Assembly: GCA_001953115.1 (NCBI GenBank)
Contig: LSSL01000164.1
Coordinates: 49,110 to 113,109 of the forward strand
Reading direction: 5' to 3'
Length of the DNA: 64,000 nt
Source of the DNA: Smittium mucronatum
Lineage: Eukaryota > Kickxellomycota > Harpellomycetes > Harpellales > Legeriomycetaceae
Shown here: positions 1 to 12,935 of the stretch, piece after piece
How the letters are laid out: each line of letters begins with the position of its first letter
How positions within the stretch are numbered: position 1 is the stretch's first letter
Notes under the pieces: model-generated
What the model was told of the DNA's origin: nothing
The model's database searches: none
What the model saw: only the letters and a program-made list of their open reading frames with translations
Made by a program: the position numbers and the translations under genes

Positions 1-412
1 TTATTTTTTATTTATGATATAGCAATATTTTCTAAAAAATATATTAGATGAAACACTGATATGATACTCCAGTGAAAATTTTTTTTATCAGATTTAAGAT
101 TAATCTGTGACTCTATTGGAGATTAAATCATTATTTTTTGAAAAGTAAAAAGAGTTACGTAAAATTGTATCAAAGCGTTTATTTTCCAAAAACAATAAAA
201 TTCATATAAATTAAGAATATATAATACCAAAAAAAGAATATTTAGTTTTGAAAATTAAAATGATTGAACACTGCATATATTAATACATGTTAATATGGGG
301 TATTTTTTTGAATGAGGAAACTCAAATATTAATTTTTTACTAATTTCTTAATTTGATAACAACTTGTTTTTTAAATTATAGGATCATTGGTTTAAATGAA
401 ATTTTGATTAAA

Positions 413-423
413 CCCCCCCCCCC
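413..423 (+). repeat. poly-C tract (C11)
   Basis: Eleven consecutive C residues in otherwise almost pure A/T sequence. Three similar C or G runs occur in the window (near 7.68, 43.27 and 58.92 kb). Confidence 0.9.
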
Positions 424-2129
424 TTTTTTATTAGAAAATTACTAATGTTTTATATAAGAAAATATGTTTATTTCATTTTTGCTGGCTTTATATTGGTCAA
501 AATTTATTACAAACTATGTTTTAAATAATAAAAAAGTCTGATATTGAAAAAAATCTCCCATATATTAGAAATAATTGTACATTCTAATATTTTTTTTTAT
601 AAATTTTTTTTTAAAAAAAATATCCATTATATTTTTTACGTTATTAGTTTTATAAAAAGGCAGTATCGGAAATAATAAATTTGAGTAATATTCTGGTCAA
701 GAAATATAAAGATATCTTTTTTTAAAAATTCTAAAAAATTGTCATGTTTTTTTTGATTAAATACGCAATGAGTTATAAAATAATATTTAACTATTTGGAA
801 TATATACCCAATTTATAAATAGATGTAGCTTCCCCATTTTAAAAAAATAATACTTAAATAAATTTTTAGATCTATCTCTCTGAAAAAAAAGAAATTTTTA
901 AATGTTTTTTTTTGAAATAACCCAATTTTTATATTAAAAGTTTTAATCAATAAAATATAAATATTCACTTAAGGTTTGATTATATTCTTTTTTTAAAAAA
1001 ATTTTAATTCTATTATTTTTTTGGATAGTAATTTAATCAAATTCTTTTGCATCACAAAATCATATATTATAATAAATGTATGCAATATTTGTAAAAAACT
1101 TACTAATTTTATACTTTAAAAGTTTTATTAAAAAAAATTAATCAGATTTTTGTATGAGGAAAAATATAAAAAAGCCGTGTGAAATGAAAAAAAAATGTAA
1201 AATATATTCTGGTACTTAATTTTTTATACAAAAAATGTATTTTTTGATTCTAATACACTGAACTTACCTTTCAGAAAACAGCTCTGATTATTTGGTTAGA
1301 TATTTGGCTATTTCATTATTTTCTCTGATAATAAGATAAAGCTTTAAAATAATGAATAAATATAAATAATGGAGAATATATAAATATATTTTATTTAGAA
1401 TTTTTTTTGCAATTGTTTTTATTATGGTTATACCCTTTAAATTTTTTTACAATTTATCAATTATTGTGTTTTTTTTAGTGAAATTATGTATAAATTCATT
1501 AAAATGGGATGTATAATTACAAAAAATATAATTAAATTTCTTGGTTTTGTATTATAGAAAAAATTTTATAGAGATATTATCTTGTAATTCACTGGTTATA
1601 GATATAAAACTTTATTTATTTAATCAAATACAAATTTAATTAATATTGAGAAATTATAAAATCCATGATTTAATTAGATATTTTTTTGGCGAAAATTATG
1701 TAATTTAATTATTTTTACAGATATTTTCATGTTTAAACTAGTTTCAATAATCCGTAGTTAAAGCTTGAAGGTTTTAATTATAATTAGCAACCTTATGGTT
1801 TTTATCTTTATATTGAAATTTTTTCTGAATCAATAATTTTTTTAAAAAAAGCAGCTATAATATTTATATTATAGAGATAATCAAGTTTCAAATATTTTCT
1901 TGAAACTTCAATTATTTAAATCTAGCCTAGAATATAATTTCTCTAAATATCTTAAATCACTCTTAAAAAATTATTTCTATTATCAAATAAATCTATTTTT
2001 TCTTTCTTGTTTAAAATTTTAATATCCGAGAAAAATAAAATTACAAAAAAATAATTAGTATATCTCAATTGTTCAAAGTTTGAAAAATTCACAAAAAATT
2101 ACTTTAAAAAATATCTTATTGTTTCAACA

Positions 2130-2134
<5 letters not shown>

Positions 2135-2162
<28 letters not shown>
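2135..2162 (+). repeat. (TA)14 microsatellite
   Basis: Fourteen uninterrupted TA dinucleotides. Confidence 0.95.
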
Positions 2163-2165
<3 letters not shown>

Positions 2166-5100
2166 CTAACTTAAGAATCATCTTTGACCAGGAAAGATCG
2201 ATCAACCTGGTCAATAAAATATTGCTACTATATATGTCATCAAATAGAAAAATTTTATTATATATAGAAATATCTCCATTAGATTAAAACAGGATTTGAA
2301 ATTAATTATATTTTTAAAACTAAATATTTTAAATAACTTTCAAGATAAAATCCTATTTATTTTACTTGCTTAGTATCGACTGAAAAACCAAAACTAAATA
2401 AATTATTCAAAAAAAAAATAATAGATTAATTTTTTATTATTATTTTATATAACTGCAAATTTTGATTGTCCTTTTATCTACGCAGTTAACCTCTTTTTTT
2501 ATAGGCAAAAAAGTAATATTTATTAGCAAAAAACATAAAATTTAGAAAGTCTTTTGGAAAAAATATAAAAACTGGCTCATTTTTGAAATAGAGAGAGTAT
2601 ATTTTTTAAAAAAATGGAAAAAGCATTTTTATAGTAGGCAAAAGTCTTTTTTTTGGCAAAACCCTCACAAATATATATAAAAATAAAATTATTACTAAAA
2701 ATAAAAAATCTGAATATTCAATCATGATATGTGAATACTTTTTTTTAGGCTTACAGGATAAAATTTATCCAATTGAAGAAATACCTGTACTGAAATATAT
2801 CAATTATCATAAAATTTAACCTGAACATTTTTCCAACTGCTATAAAAATTGAAAAATAAATTATTTTCTTCCAAAAAAACTAAGAATTCATAGATGGGTT
2901 GAAGGTTAAATGGAAAAATATCTAGATTGTGCGTAAAATCACAACTTTAATCTGATGGAAAATCTTTAGTGGAATCAAAGTAACAAGTTCAATGATTCGC
3001 AAGAAACCCAGATCAAAAAAACTTCAATTATGTGTGTTCAAATAAAAAATAATAAATCCAAGTTATTAAAAAAAAATCTTTGAATATATATTTTTAGAGA
3101 GATTAGATTATTTAAAAAAGCTTGAATTTTTTTTATCTAGAAAATATATAAAAATCGAATAAATAAATACCAAATTTAGATTTTAGATCTAATCAATAAA
3201 TATCTTGTAAAACTGAAAAAAGTCTACCTAGAAAAATATAAATACTCATACTTCTAATTATAATTTTGAGAATGATTGAATATAGACCAAAATTTTATAA
3301 TGGTTAAAATAATATAAATAATTATCCTATTTTTTCCACGGTTTTATTATATTTTATAGTCTAATATATGTACTAATATCTATATAAAATATAAAAAGAT
3401 ATTGAAATTATTTTAATTTATCTTTGCTATTAAAATAAAAAAGAAAATGACTAGATAATTTTATGGCTAATTTACAATCAATCCAAATCGCGAAAGGGTT
3501 AAAAAAGTCTTATATTTTTTGATAAGATCGCAGAAAAGCTAGCCTGATAAATACGAAAATATCTAAAAAAAATTAATATCTCTTTTTTTTTTTGCAATAT
3601 CTTAATTTAAAAAGTTGAATTTTCGGAAACCTTTCAAGGTGAAAAAAAGAAAAAAAATTCATACCGGGGTTGAAAGGAAAATTCTATAACTATTCATTAA
3701 TTATTAAAAGTCTGAAACACCAATTTTTTACAAAAAAGTCGATCTTAAAATTCAATTTTTGTTAATTTTAATAGCTTTAAAACTTAAATAAAATTATAAC
3801 ATACATAAAAAATGTTTTAATTTACCAAAAAAAAGACATTTGAATAAGCTAACATATAAATCCGAAAATTCAAAAAAGATTAATTTTTTTAAAATTTCTA
3901 ATTGATTTACAAGGATCTAGTATTTGGAGCTTCAAGAAGAAAAACTTAGTGTGCTATAATCATTTTAATTTGATAAAAAACGATCTTAATATTATGGTAA
4001 ATAGGGGTAAATTAAATGTTATATAACTCAAAAACGAATCTGGATTAATTGAAACAATCATAAACTTAATACTGGGATTTTTTTTTATATTTATGAAAAA
4101 AAATAAAGATAATATCATCCCAAACTTATTAATTATTTTTCCCTTTATATTATTTTTATATTACTTTTTTCTAGTATTTAAATATTATAAATAAATTCCT
4201 TTTTTAAAAAAAAAAGCATCACAAACTTCCAAATTTATGCGTTTTTTTTTTCTTATATCGAGAATAATGGGTGGTTGTTAGTAGGTGACGTTTTCAAATA
4301 AAAAATAGATATTATTTTCTATTTTTTAATAAAAAAAATAACTAATAATACTACTTGGGTTACTCAAAATTAAATTTTATTCCAAATCATTCCACAAAAA
4401 AGTTCGAAATAGAAAGTTAAAAGGAATATATAGATATTTTATAAATAAAACTTCAAATTAATATATTAGTTACATGTACCAAAAGTTAACAAAGATAGCC
4501 TTTCTTCAGTAAATCAGAATATTATTCGAATTAATATAGCATATCTAGGAAAGGTGAAAAGGAAGGTTTGAGTTTTAGCGTAAATAAATTAAACGATAAA
4601 AAGGCTCAAATTTCAAGATATAAATCTGAAATTCACTTAAAAAATAGCAGGGATTAAATACAGGATTGGAGGTACAATCAAAATTTATTCTTTTAAAAAT
4701 ACTTATAGACAGATAATATATAAAAATCCATTGGGTTTGTTTTATTATAGATGCTCTTTAACTTTGGGTCATTACTTTATTAGTAACATTAAATTTTACT
4801 TTTTTCAAACTAATATTTGATCTGGAGATAATGTGAGAAAGGTAAAGATAAATTAGATTGAAAATTTTCGATGAAATGTTTTGAGAAAAATTAAAGATTT
4901 ATATATTTGAATATTTGAATATATCTTCTTATGTTTGATAAAAAAACTTTTTAAATATCAGATGATTCGAATCTCAAGATATAAAAAATTAATATTATGT
5001 TTAACCTTGATATACTGATTGATTTCACGGAAATAAAGCTTAAGGCGCCAATAAAATCTACATGTATTTTATATTATATGATTATTTGCATTAATTTAAT

Positions 5101-6698
5101 AAAAACCCATCATAAGTTACGGTAACAGCATTATTTATAAGGAGATGTTTATATATTGGCTGTTATTATAATTTATGAAAAATGATTCCGAAAGATTTTT
5201 TGTAAATTAACTTTTTTTTTTGAAAGTTAGTTGGGTTGTTAAGAAACCTTGATTTTTTCATAATATGTGGCAGATGTTTTAATCTGATATAGATACAATT
5301 TACGGAAATGGAAAATTTTATCATTTCATTCCAATATCCTGGAATTGGATGTATTTTTCTGCCCTGATTTAGGGGATTTTAATGATTTCTATTAAAAAGT
5401 TAAATAAGGCATATATCGTATTAATGAGAGTTTTTATCATAAGATTCAAATTTTTTTAAAATTTACTGAAACTCATTATTTCATGGGATTGCATCAAAAC
5501 GGTAGTTAGTATACTTTGAAACTTAACCAAATCTCTTGTGTTGAATTTTTTGGAGAAGAAAGCTCCCACGAATAGCTTGAAACTCGTCAGAAACAATAAA
5601 CATTACTAAATAGAATCAAAAATTATGCTATAATATCACTATCGATATCAGAAACCAAATATGTAAATGATTTATAGAGTCTAATTCTCCAAAAAAAATT
5701 ATGCGGATAAAAAAAGGGATCTAAAATCTATAAATTTGTAATTTAGTTGTTATTTAACCCAAATTTCTATGCAATTCAACTTTTAGGGGGTTGGTTTCTA
5801 GTATGAATTATAGCAATTCTGCAACAATAAATGAAGAAACATAACATTACTTACCATATGTGAAATACTCTTTGTCTTGAAATAAAAATCTTGGGAATAA
5901 TTAACGTATAACTATCCTTATAAATAATTTCTGGAGATAAGAATATCAGCTCCTGCGTTTGAAACAGATACAAAATGGATAAAAATAAGTAACCACGTTT
6001 GATTTACTATGAAAAAAGTTTTGAATCTATGCTGGAGATGAACATGTACTAAAATCTGTTGTTAATGGAAAATATAAACTATTTATAAAAAAATTGAAAG
6101 TGAATCGATGACATTTATAATATTAAGATTTCGATAAGAGACCAATAATTAATAAAAAATTACCCCCTCATTAAATATAATCCAAGAATAAATATAATTC
6201 AGGTCTAAAATCAGAAATAAATATCCATGATGTTTCAATTTTTTTAGTTAGGTTCGTATTATCCTGGAATGAGCAACCCAAATCTTTTTCAGGTAAAACC
6301 CAGAAATTTTAACCTTGATTTATACAGGATATGGGTGTTTAGAAATTATTCTAAAAATTATCTGTAAGTTTGGAAAAGAATATGAAAATGAAAATTGCCC
6401 AAAATATAGCAAATAAATTCTCCTATATAATCAATAAAACAAAGAATTTAAGCCCAAACTGCGATTTTAGAAGTTATGTAAATTTAATGAAGTTTTTCTA
6501 CTCTCAACATTCTGTGATATCGCGAGATTCTATGGTATCTAAAGAATACATATATAGTTAGTTGCAATTTAATACACCAATTTTTGAAATTTTCAAATAT
6601 AATGTACACCAAACTGGGAGCTATGTATAAAAATTCCTTATAGATTGGTACCTAATGGAATTTAAAATCTTAACCTGAAATCCATAAAAAAAGAGCAA

Positions 6699-6724
6699 AT
6701 TTCAGTTCATTTAAGAACTGAAAT
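6699..6724. repeat. Short perfect hairpin
   Basis: Two 10-bp arms (ATTTCAGTTC and GAACTGAAAT) flank a 6-nt loop. No run of T follows that would suggest a terminator. No function is assigned. Confidence 0.6.
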
Positions 6725-7140
6725 ATATTTTAAGCCATGCAAAATCTAATATTTTTCTCTTTTTTTTTGGCTTTAATAGTAAAAAAACAAACAGATTGTC
6801 TAAACCCCGAATAATCAGCAAATAAATATATTAAAGGTTGGTTTACTGGGGCTATCTAAAAAAATAAAGTTAAATACCATTGTTTTCATAACAGGTATGG
6901 TTACAGAAAGCATTTTGGGAAGACCTGGTTTCGTGCTTACAATAAAAAAACTTATATATATTATATGGATATCTAAAGTTATCAAGGAATACTCGTATTG
7001 ACTTCACTGGTAAAATAATTTCTTAATATTGTATTGTATAAAATACAAGCAATAAAAAAATAATATTTCACTCCAGAAGACAAACTATTATTATAAAAAC
7101 ATTGCTTTAAACCGATTTAAAATGTTTTAATATTTAAGTG

Positions 7141-7434
7141 GTATGGCACGCATTTTTGTCCTAGGTGAAGCTAGGCTCCCTTTATAGTCCGCGAGTCTTA
7201 GCACGCTCAAGGATTGTCATAGTCACTTTATAAGTTAGTTTTATTGTATAGTTGCTTTTACTAGTTTTGAATATAATTAATTTTTATTTGTTCTTTTTCG
7301 TTTTAAAATTAGTTGGTTTAGTTGTGTTTATTTTTTATTTTAATTCTTTCGTGGACTGGGATCATTACCAGTAAGTCCGGTTTTATTTATTTGGTATATT
7401 TTCGCTTAACGAAGGAATCGGCTTTGATAGTGAT
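7141..7434 (+). mobile_element. LTR/leader-like segment of truncated element
   Basis: GC content rises abruptly at about 7.14 kb, and the sequence is not low-complexity: it has TGTCCTAGG near 7.16 kb and a TTTATAGTCC motif that could be a TATA-type box. A structured segment around 7.35-7.38 kb contains ACTGG and CCAGT arms. The block runs straight into a reading frame starting at 7435. This layout resembles the end of an LTR plus leader ahead of a gag-type frame. I found no second LTR, no target-site duplication and no clear primer-binding site, so the class is unproven. The composition contrast is seen directly; the identity is inferred. Confidence 0.35.
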
Positions 7435-7915
7435 ATGATTATGGTTATGTGCAACCATGAGTTGTTCGAGTCCGGCGCTTACTCTTATGGGTTTTCCCCG
7501 GAGGTGGTAGTTTGACGAGAGGTAGCTGAAGATAGAGATGTTGATATTTCGGCATCAATCTCTATTGACGCTCTGGAGTTAAGTGAAGACTTAGACCCAT
7601 TGGTCAACTTGGCGGGAGAACCAGTTATGGAGGACCTTGTGTTTTCTTTGCTGATTCTTTCGTTAAGTTCCGCCCCCCCCCCCCCGGCAAGACTCTCACA
7701 TATTATTCCTACCGTGGAGGCTGTAAAAACACTTAGTGATGTAAGCACAGGGAACAACGGGTGGGGTTTAGATAGGCAGAGTAAGGGAGAAATACCTGCC
7801 CTAAGGTCTCTGCTGAGTGAGGGCGATGAGCGTGCTAGTAATAGTGCGATTAGCTTTGACTCACCTTTCGCCGAAAAACAAAAGTTCGAAGCGAGAATTT
7901 GCACCAGCCTAACTA
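7435..7915 (+). pseudogene. Broken reading frame of unknown mobile element (gag-like position)
   Basis: One frame is open from ATG 7435 to about 7995, apart from a single TGA at 7513. The GC-rich coding-like part ends near 7915, where typical AT-rich spacer resumes, so the frame looks cut off at its 3' end. The product would be acidic and Ser-rich early on (SISIDALELSEDLDPL), with a Pro run encoded by a C13 tract at 7673-7685. I recognise no domain. The mirror-image open frame on the minus strand (7485-7904) is probably a shadow, since the plus strand has the start codon, the upstream leader and an acidic start typical of gag proteins. If the C13 tract is miscounted, the downstream frame would change. 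Confidence 0.35.
7673..7685 (+). repeat. poly-C tract (C13)
   Basis: Thirteen C residues inside the broken reading frame. It encodes Pro residues in the current frame and is a likely site of length polymorphism or sequencing error. Confidence 0.9.
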
Positions 7916-9012
7916 TTATAGAGAATTCGTTTCCAACAATATCAAATATTTATCATCAAAGTATGATATCAATAGTAATTATTACGCCATTGTAAAAAAG
8001 TTTGAAAAAAAGTTCATTTTAATCGGGTATTATTTTAATCGGGGTTTTTAGATCATTTCAGTAAAAGACTAAATTGATTATTGCGAATAGTAATTTCTTC
8101 AAACAATATTATTCTTTTTTAAATCTACAATAGTTAGAATGCTGATAATGTTTAAAAAAGAGAATTATCGCAACAACATTTTTTTTAAAGTGAAATTAAA
8201 ATAATTTTTAAACACAACTCCTGTCCCCAAATCCCCCAATTCTTAAATTTTGGAGCTTGGATTTCTGTTAGCTAATCTGAAAATATGAAATTTCTTAGAT
8301 TGCATTTTTTGCAGTGTTTTGGAAAAGATACCAATAAATAATTTAAATATAACTATTCCTATCAAAAAAAAGCTTCTAAGAAATAAAATTTTGTGGAAAT
8401 TTAGAAATTGACGCAAGATACTCATCAAAAAATATATTAATTAATTTATATTCCATTTTTTATCATAATCTTATTTTTTATTCCAAAAATATTTTTGCAA
8501 CTTTTTTTTAAACAAAGCAAAGAGCTAAATAGGGTGTTAGAGTTGAAAAAAGAAATATCAGAGGATATAAGCCACAATATTATTTTTTTTCTGTTAAATT
8601 TATTAAATCTTATAAACTATCATAAAAGATGAATTTTAAAATATATGGATTATATTGATCGGGCAGTTGATTAATTATAAATATATTTTGAAATAAGAAA
8701 TTATCTTATTATAATTAAAAGTATATTAGATTGAATTTCAAATAATGGCTATACACAAATTTAATTTAAAGTCTTGAAACTCTATAATAACTTATTAAAT
8801 ATTTTAAAGTTTTTACGGAGTTCCATAAAATTTGAGGGTCTTGGAAATTCCTAAATATTCGGAATTATATGAATATTATGAAGATAATCAATAATATTGA
8901 TATTTAATCCCTTTATAATGGTGACGATTATGATCATAATTAATTGTAGCAGTTTCAAAAAAATGAAATCAGTACCACCTACAGAAAATTGGTCTTTTTA
9001 GTCAGGCGGTGA
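7916..9012. other. AT-rich spacer with vestigial His-rich codons at its right end
   Basis: No gene is supported. The minus-strand frame at 8243-8428 (61 codons) is low-complexity. The part just left of 9013 lies downstream of the first RING gene. It contains His/Asn-rich codon strings in other frames (EHHNHR and DHNRHH), which resemble the His-rich tails of the two other RING paralogues. Confidence 0.6.
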
Positions 9013-10159
9013 TTATGATGTTCGATTAAAACCAATATTCAAATCAGGAGACACTTGGTTTTCAATTCTCATGCTAGATGATGCAGCGGATGAAATATGA
9101 ACTAATTCAGGGTTAATGGGTTTATGATCCTTGGCTGTTTCCGTATGTAAATCCAGCCGGCAATTAGGGCACGAGCCAACACGTTCGAGTAACCATTGGT
9201 CTAAACATTCTCTATGGAACATGTGCAAACAGGGGATTCTTCTAATATCTTCACCTATATTTATTTTTTCAAAGCAAATTAAGCAATCGAGATCATAATT
9301 CGTTTGTGTTTGTTCTTGGTTTTCGTAAGCATTCCCTGTTTCAGTAGCAACCCGGTTTTTATCAGCATAAATTGTAACTTTAATATCCTTTGAAGTTTCC
9401 TTCAACGAATCCGACTCAATCTTTTCCTCCCCTTGACATTCTTTCTCAAAAACCCTGTCACCATTTTCATGTATGATATGAGTGGATTGATTAACCATAC
9501 TTTGCGTGAATTTAACCACGGGATAGTTTTCTAGCTCCTCCCTTGATAAACTTTTGAGGTTCTTTAATGGAATCCGATCGGCATTTACACCCTCCGCTTG
9601 CGAATATGGTTGTCCAGTGCTTGGATCTATATCGTATAAGTTGTTTAGGTTATTGGTGAAACGTGGTGGGTGATATAGACTTCTCAAAATTCTGATTCCA
9701 AATATGACTAAATATGAATGTATTGAAACTGTTAATTATTTTTATTTTTAAAACGTATAAATAATTACGAGAAAATATGTTAATGTAGATTTTATATATT
9801 TTATGAAGATAAATGAGTATTAATCTGATATTACCAGCAACCAAGGATCCTAATATGAATCCTATCATAGTAACAGGACTGCCAGATGACCCTTTTTTAA
9901 AAAAAAGGAAGAACAGAGTCCAATTATTTGAAGACTTTTATTTTACAAAATATTAATAAATAAAATAAACATCAATAATACCTCCCGAGTTATTATAGTT
10001 TACATATGAGGTTGTGTTTACTGTAATACGGTAATTAGTAGCTGTTTGTGTTGATGAAATAAAAGAAAATGGGCCATGGCTTGACGTATTAGTAGTGGAT
10101 AGGCTGTATTGGCTAGCTAAATCGATCCCAAAAGTCGATATAGGCTGTGTGAAATCCAT
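9013..10159 (-). CDS. Membrane-anchored RING-H2 protein, paralogue 1 (3 exons)
   Basis: Probable E3 ubiquitin ligase of an internal membrane or the cell surface. I joined exons 10159-9982 (178 nt), 9891-9835 (57 nt) and 9707-9013 (695 nt), with introns of 90 and 127 bp and GT-AG ends, giving 309 residues. Residues 1-65 are Ser/Thr-rich with no cleavable signal peptide. Residues about 66-83 (VTMIGFILGSLVAVIFGI) form one transmembrane helix encoded across intron 2, followed by a basic RILRS, so the C-terminus should face the cytosol. A conserved LSREELENYPVVKF block follows. A C3H2C3 RING-H2 domain spans residues 220-261: C220, C223, C238, H240, H243, C246, C258, C261. The C-terminus is shorter than in the paralogues and lacks their Ser-rich and His-rich tail. 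It forms a same-strand cluster with two other copies. Ligase activity comes from family knowledge; the substrate is unknown. Confidence 0.85.
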
Positions 10160-12935
10160 AAGTTAAATTTTATAGCAATAAACTTGTATCTCTTTTTTTG
10201 TTTATGTTTGAATTTATCACTCCCATATATTTGAATTCAAGTTAGATTTGACCTGTTTTTCCGAAAAGCTGTAAACAAATACTTTTTTTATTCCTGTGCT
10301 TAAATACCAGGCGTTAAGAAAATTATGTCATATACTACTTCAAGAAAATAATTAGTCTAAATTTAAATAAATATGAAATATTGTACTTGAATATTAGTAA
10401 ACATTGACGATTATGTTTTCAAATCATTTCTGTGCCAATTCACATCCATCTAAATGCGCACTTTTTATTCGCAGAATAATGGTAGATAAATTTCAAAAAT
10501 AGACGTATAACTAAATAGGACACTTTTTTTTTACTGCAGATTTTTAAATTAAATTAAGCTAAAAATTCCTATGTTTTTATAGCTCATAGATCTTTTTCAA
10601 GTATAGCCTTCAATTATTAAGCTCCTTCCATATCATATTTTTTTCATGTCTTGATTGGTTTTATTATATTTTTTTTGTGTTGTACAATTTAAATTCCGAA
10701 TATTAACAATTAATGACGTTTATATTTCCTTTGCAATAATAATTTAACTACGCTTGCAAATATGAAATTAAAAGATTGGTGGGTACGAAGAATAGATATC
10801 TAGTTATTTGTGATCAGTTACTTTATCTTTCATGGATTTTACCAACGTGGAGAATATTGTAACAGTTTAGTAGGGAGATAGCAAAATTTTAAACTCATGG
10901 CACTTGAATAAAACTTAAAGCTTGTCTCAAAAATGATATATGTGAATAAAAAATGATTATTTTATATCACATATAATATTATAATAAATCTGTACTCTTT
11001 GACCTAATTTATGCAATTTATGGCACAGTTTCTTACAGATCATATCGATCCTAGATTTTTGGTTCTTTTTTACGATTTTTCTTTGATTCTGATAATTTTC
11101 TGTTTATTCTATCTCGGAAATTCATCTTTTTTTGCTACATTGTTTATAGTGGGGGATTTTATCCTGTTTTACTATTATACTAGTTTATTTAATCGATCCA
11201 AGTTATCAGTAATTCCACTAATGCTGATATTCGCTAAATAATAAATTAAGATAATACCATTGGAGATAATGTATTATGTCTGATTAATTCACAAAACGCC
11301 TAAATAAATACCGTTTCTATTAACATTTAGAAAAATAAATACTTTGGAAAATTATTGTGGGGCTTACTTAACGCCCTGATTTATTTAAGATCTAATATAC
11401 AGGGTATCTGGCCATCCCAAATTTAATTGGATCACATGTAGGGTTTTCCATTACAGGAACTATTAGAGATTTGAAGAGTATTGATATTTTCGATGTCAAC
11501 TCAATTTTACCAGTAATTTCCTATGCTTTTTTGTAAAATTTAAAGTATAGTATAGTAAATAAACTAATTTAGCTATTTTAGTCTGTTCTATTCATGGATA
11601 TCTATCTGAACTTATATTTGAATTGGAATTCTGTGCTTTTTTGATAATATATCCATCCCAAAAAATTTAAAAAACGATTACAGCTGTAGAAAATATTTAG
11701 AGTAATGAAAATCTGGTCTAGGCGTAATAAAATGTAGTATTTTTTTTATCACAACGTTTACCCATTAAACGCTAGTGAGTTGGAAATATAACTATTTATC
11801 TCAAATATGCACAGAGGGGTTTATTATAAAATAATACCGTTATTACTGTATCTAAATGGTGTTAGAAAGTTTATTAAAAATACCAATGTCCTTAATTTTC
11901 CGTCTAATGAGCATATATCATATTCTGAGTACTTATTTTTGATAAAACTTGATCAAAAAAATCCAAAAACCGTTACAAAGCTACTAATAAATTGTAAAGT
12001 TGTGAAAAGAGAAAAAATATTTTTATAAAAAGATATCTATAAATAATGGAATAATTAGGTTCGCCCAACTTTAAAGATCTAAACTTTAATGCCAAAAATC
12101 CTTCTCGCTACTAATCACTTTTCAAATCTCAACTTCCGTCAATTTAATGAATTAAAAAATAATTTGAATAGAGAAATACATTACTTTTTAATTTTTATAT
12201 TTGAATGGAATTTAATCAATATATTATAATAAACGAATATGCGTCTTTTTGATAATTAAAAAAAAATCTACTGGAATTGAAGGTTCAATAGGATTTATTG
12301 CAGCCCTAGTCCTTCTTATATACTCGAGATGAGTAGCATTTATCTAGAAAAAAGTGGAATGCTATAATTTCTCCATTTTCTGCTCTAGGTTTGGAAGAAA
12401 GCCTATTCTATATTTTCATAGTAATTAATTGTTCTCTATCAGATTGAAAATTGTCTTTTCTCAATTTTTAATACAACTAAAAATAAATTAAAGTGTTTTT
12501 TTTGTATTAAAAATATTGAATAAGAGTTTATTTATTACTGCATCCCTTTTTCATTTCTTCCTATTTAGTGTTTTATATGGGTTGAAAAATAAGGAAATCT
12601 CTTCAAATTAGAAATCTTTAAAAAAAAATCTTGTAATTTTGCTACAAAATAGAGATTTATACAATTTATACAATCTATACTGTGAATTCTCGCCAAATAA
12701 ATTACGGGTTAAATTCAATTAAATATAAATTGAATTAAATTAAATTAAATTGGATGAATATATAACTTCTATTATAAAACAATTGGTGTAACTACCATCG
12801 AATAAGAATGTGTTGGTGGTAATTTTAAAAATAAGCTGATAGTATAATACATTTGATTTAATTGTTTAAGAATCATCCCATTTTGAGATTTTTTATACAT
12901 TTATCTGACTCATGAAGGATAGAGATTCTTTAATA
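10160..12935. other. Spacer between RING paralogues 1 and 2
   Basis: The left 0.6 kb is the presumed 5' UTR and promoter of paralogue 1. Short open frames at 11011-11241 (76 codons, very hydrophobic) and 11807-12028 (73 codons) have no recognisable domain and no paralogue, and I do not call them genes. Next to the stop codon of paralogue 2 is AT-rich 3' flank. Confidence 0.5.
10409..10428 (-). promoter_or_regulatory. Shared upstream element, RING paralogue 1
   Basis: GATTATGTTTTCAAATCATT lies 250 bp upstream of the start codon. Near-identical copies lie about the same distance upstream of the other two RING genes. It could be a binding site for a shared regulator or simply a conserved piece of duplicated promoter. 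Confidence 0.5.

Larger units (their letters stand above)
1..7140. other. AT-rich spacer, no gene seen
   Basis: Dominated by A and T homopolymers in all frames. The only open frame of note (6370-6561, 63 codons) is within what such AT-rich DNA yields by chance, and it has no recognisable motif. The stretch holds a C11 tract, a (TA)14 tract and a short perfect hairpin near 6.7 kb. GC content rises slightly from about 4.5 kb onward, which may reflect very old coding or transposon debris that I cannot identify. Confidence 0.7.

Noticed and set aside
6370..6561. 63-codon plus-strand frame
   Set aside because: Its length is close to chance expectation for this window and there is no recognisable domain or conserved neighbour.
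7460..7480. B-box-like GTTCGAGTC suggesting a tRNA
   Set aside because: No acceptor or T-stem pairing surrounds it and no A-box lies at tRNA spacing.
7485..7904. 139-codon minus-strand frame in the GC-rich island
   Set aside because: It mirrors the plus-strand frame, which has an ATG and a leader-like upstream segment. Its sequence is Ser/Leu-rich with no motif. It remains possible if the plus frame is wrong.
11011..12028. Two plus-strand open frames (11011-11241 and 11807-12028) as small genes
   Set aside because: They are hydrophobic or Lys/Asn-rich low-complexity products with no motif, no paralogue near the other RING genes and no splice partner.
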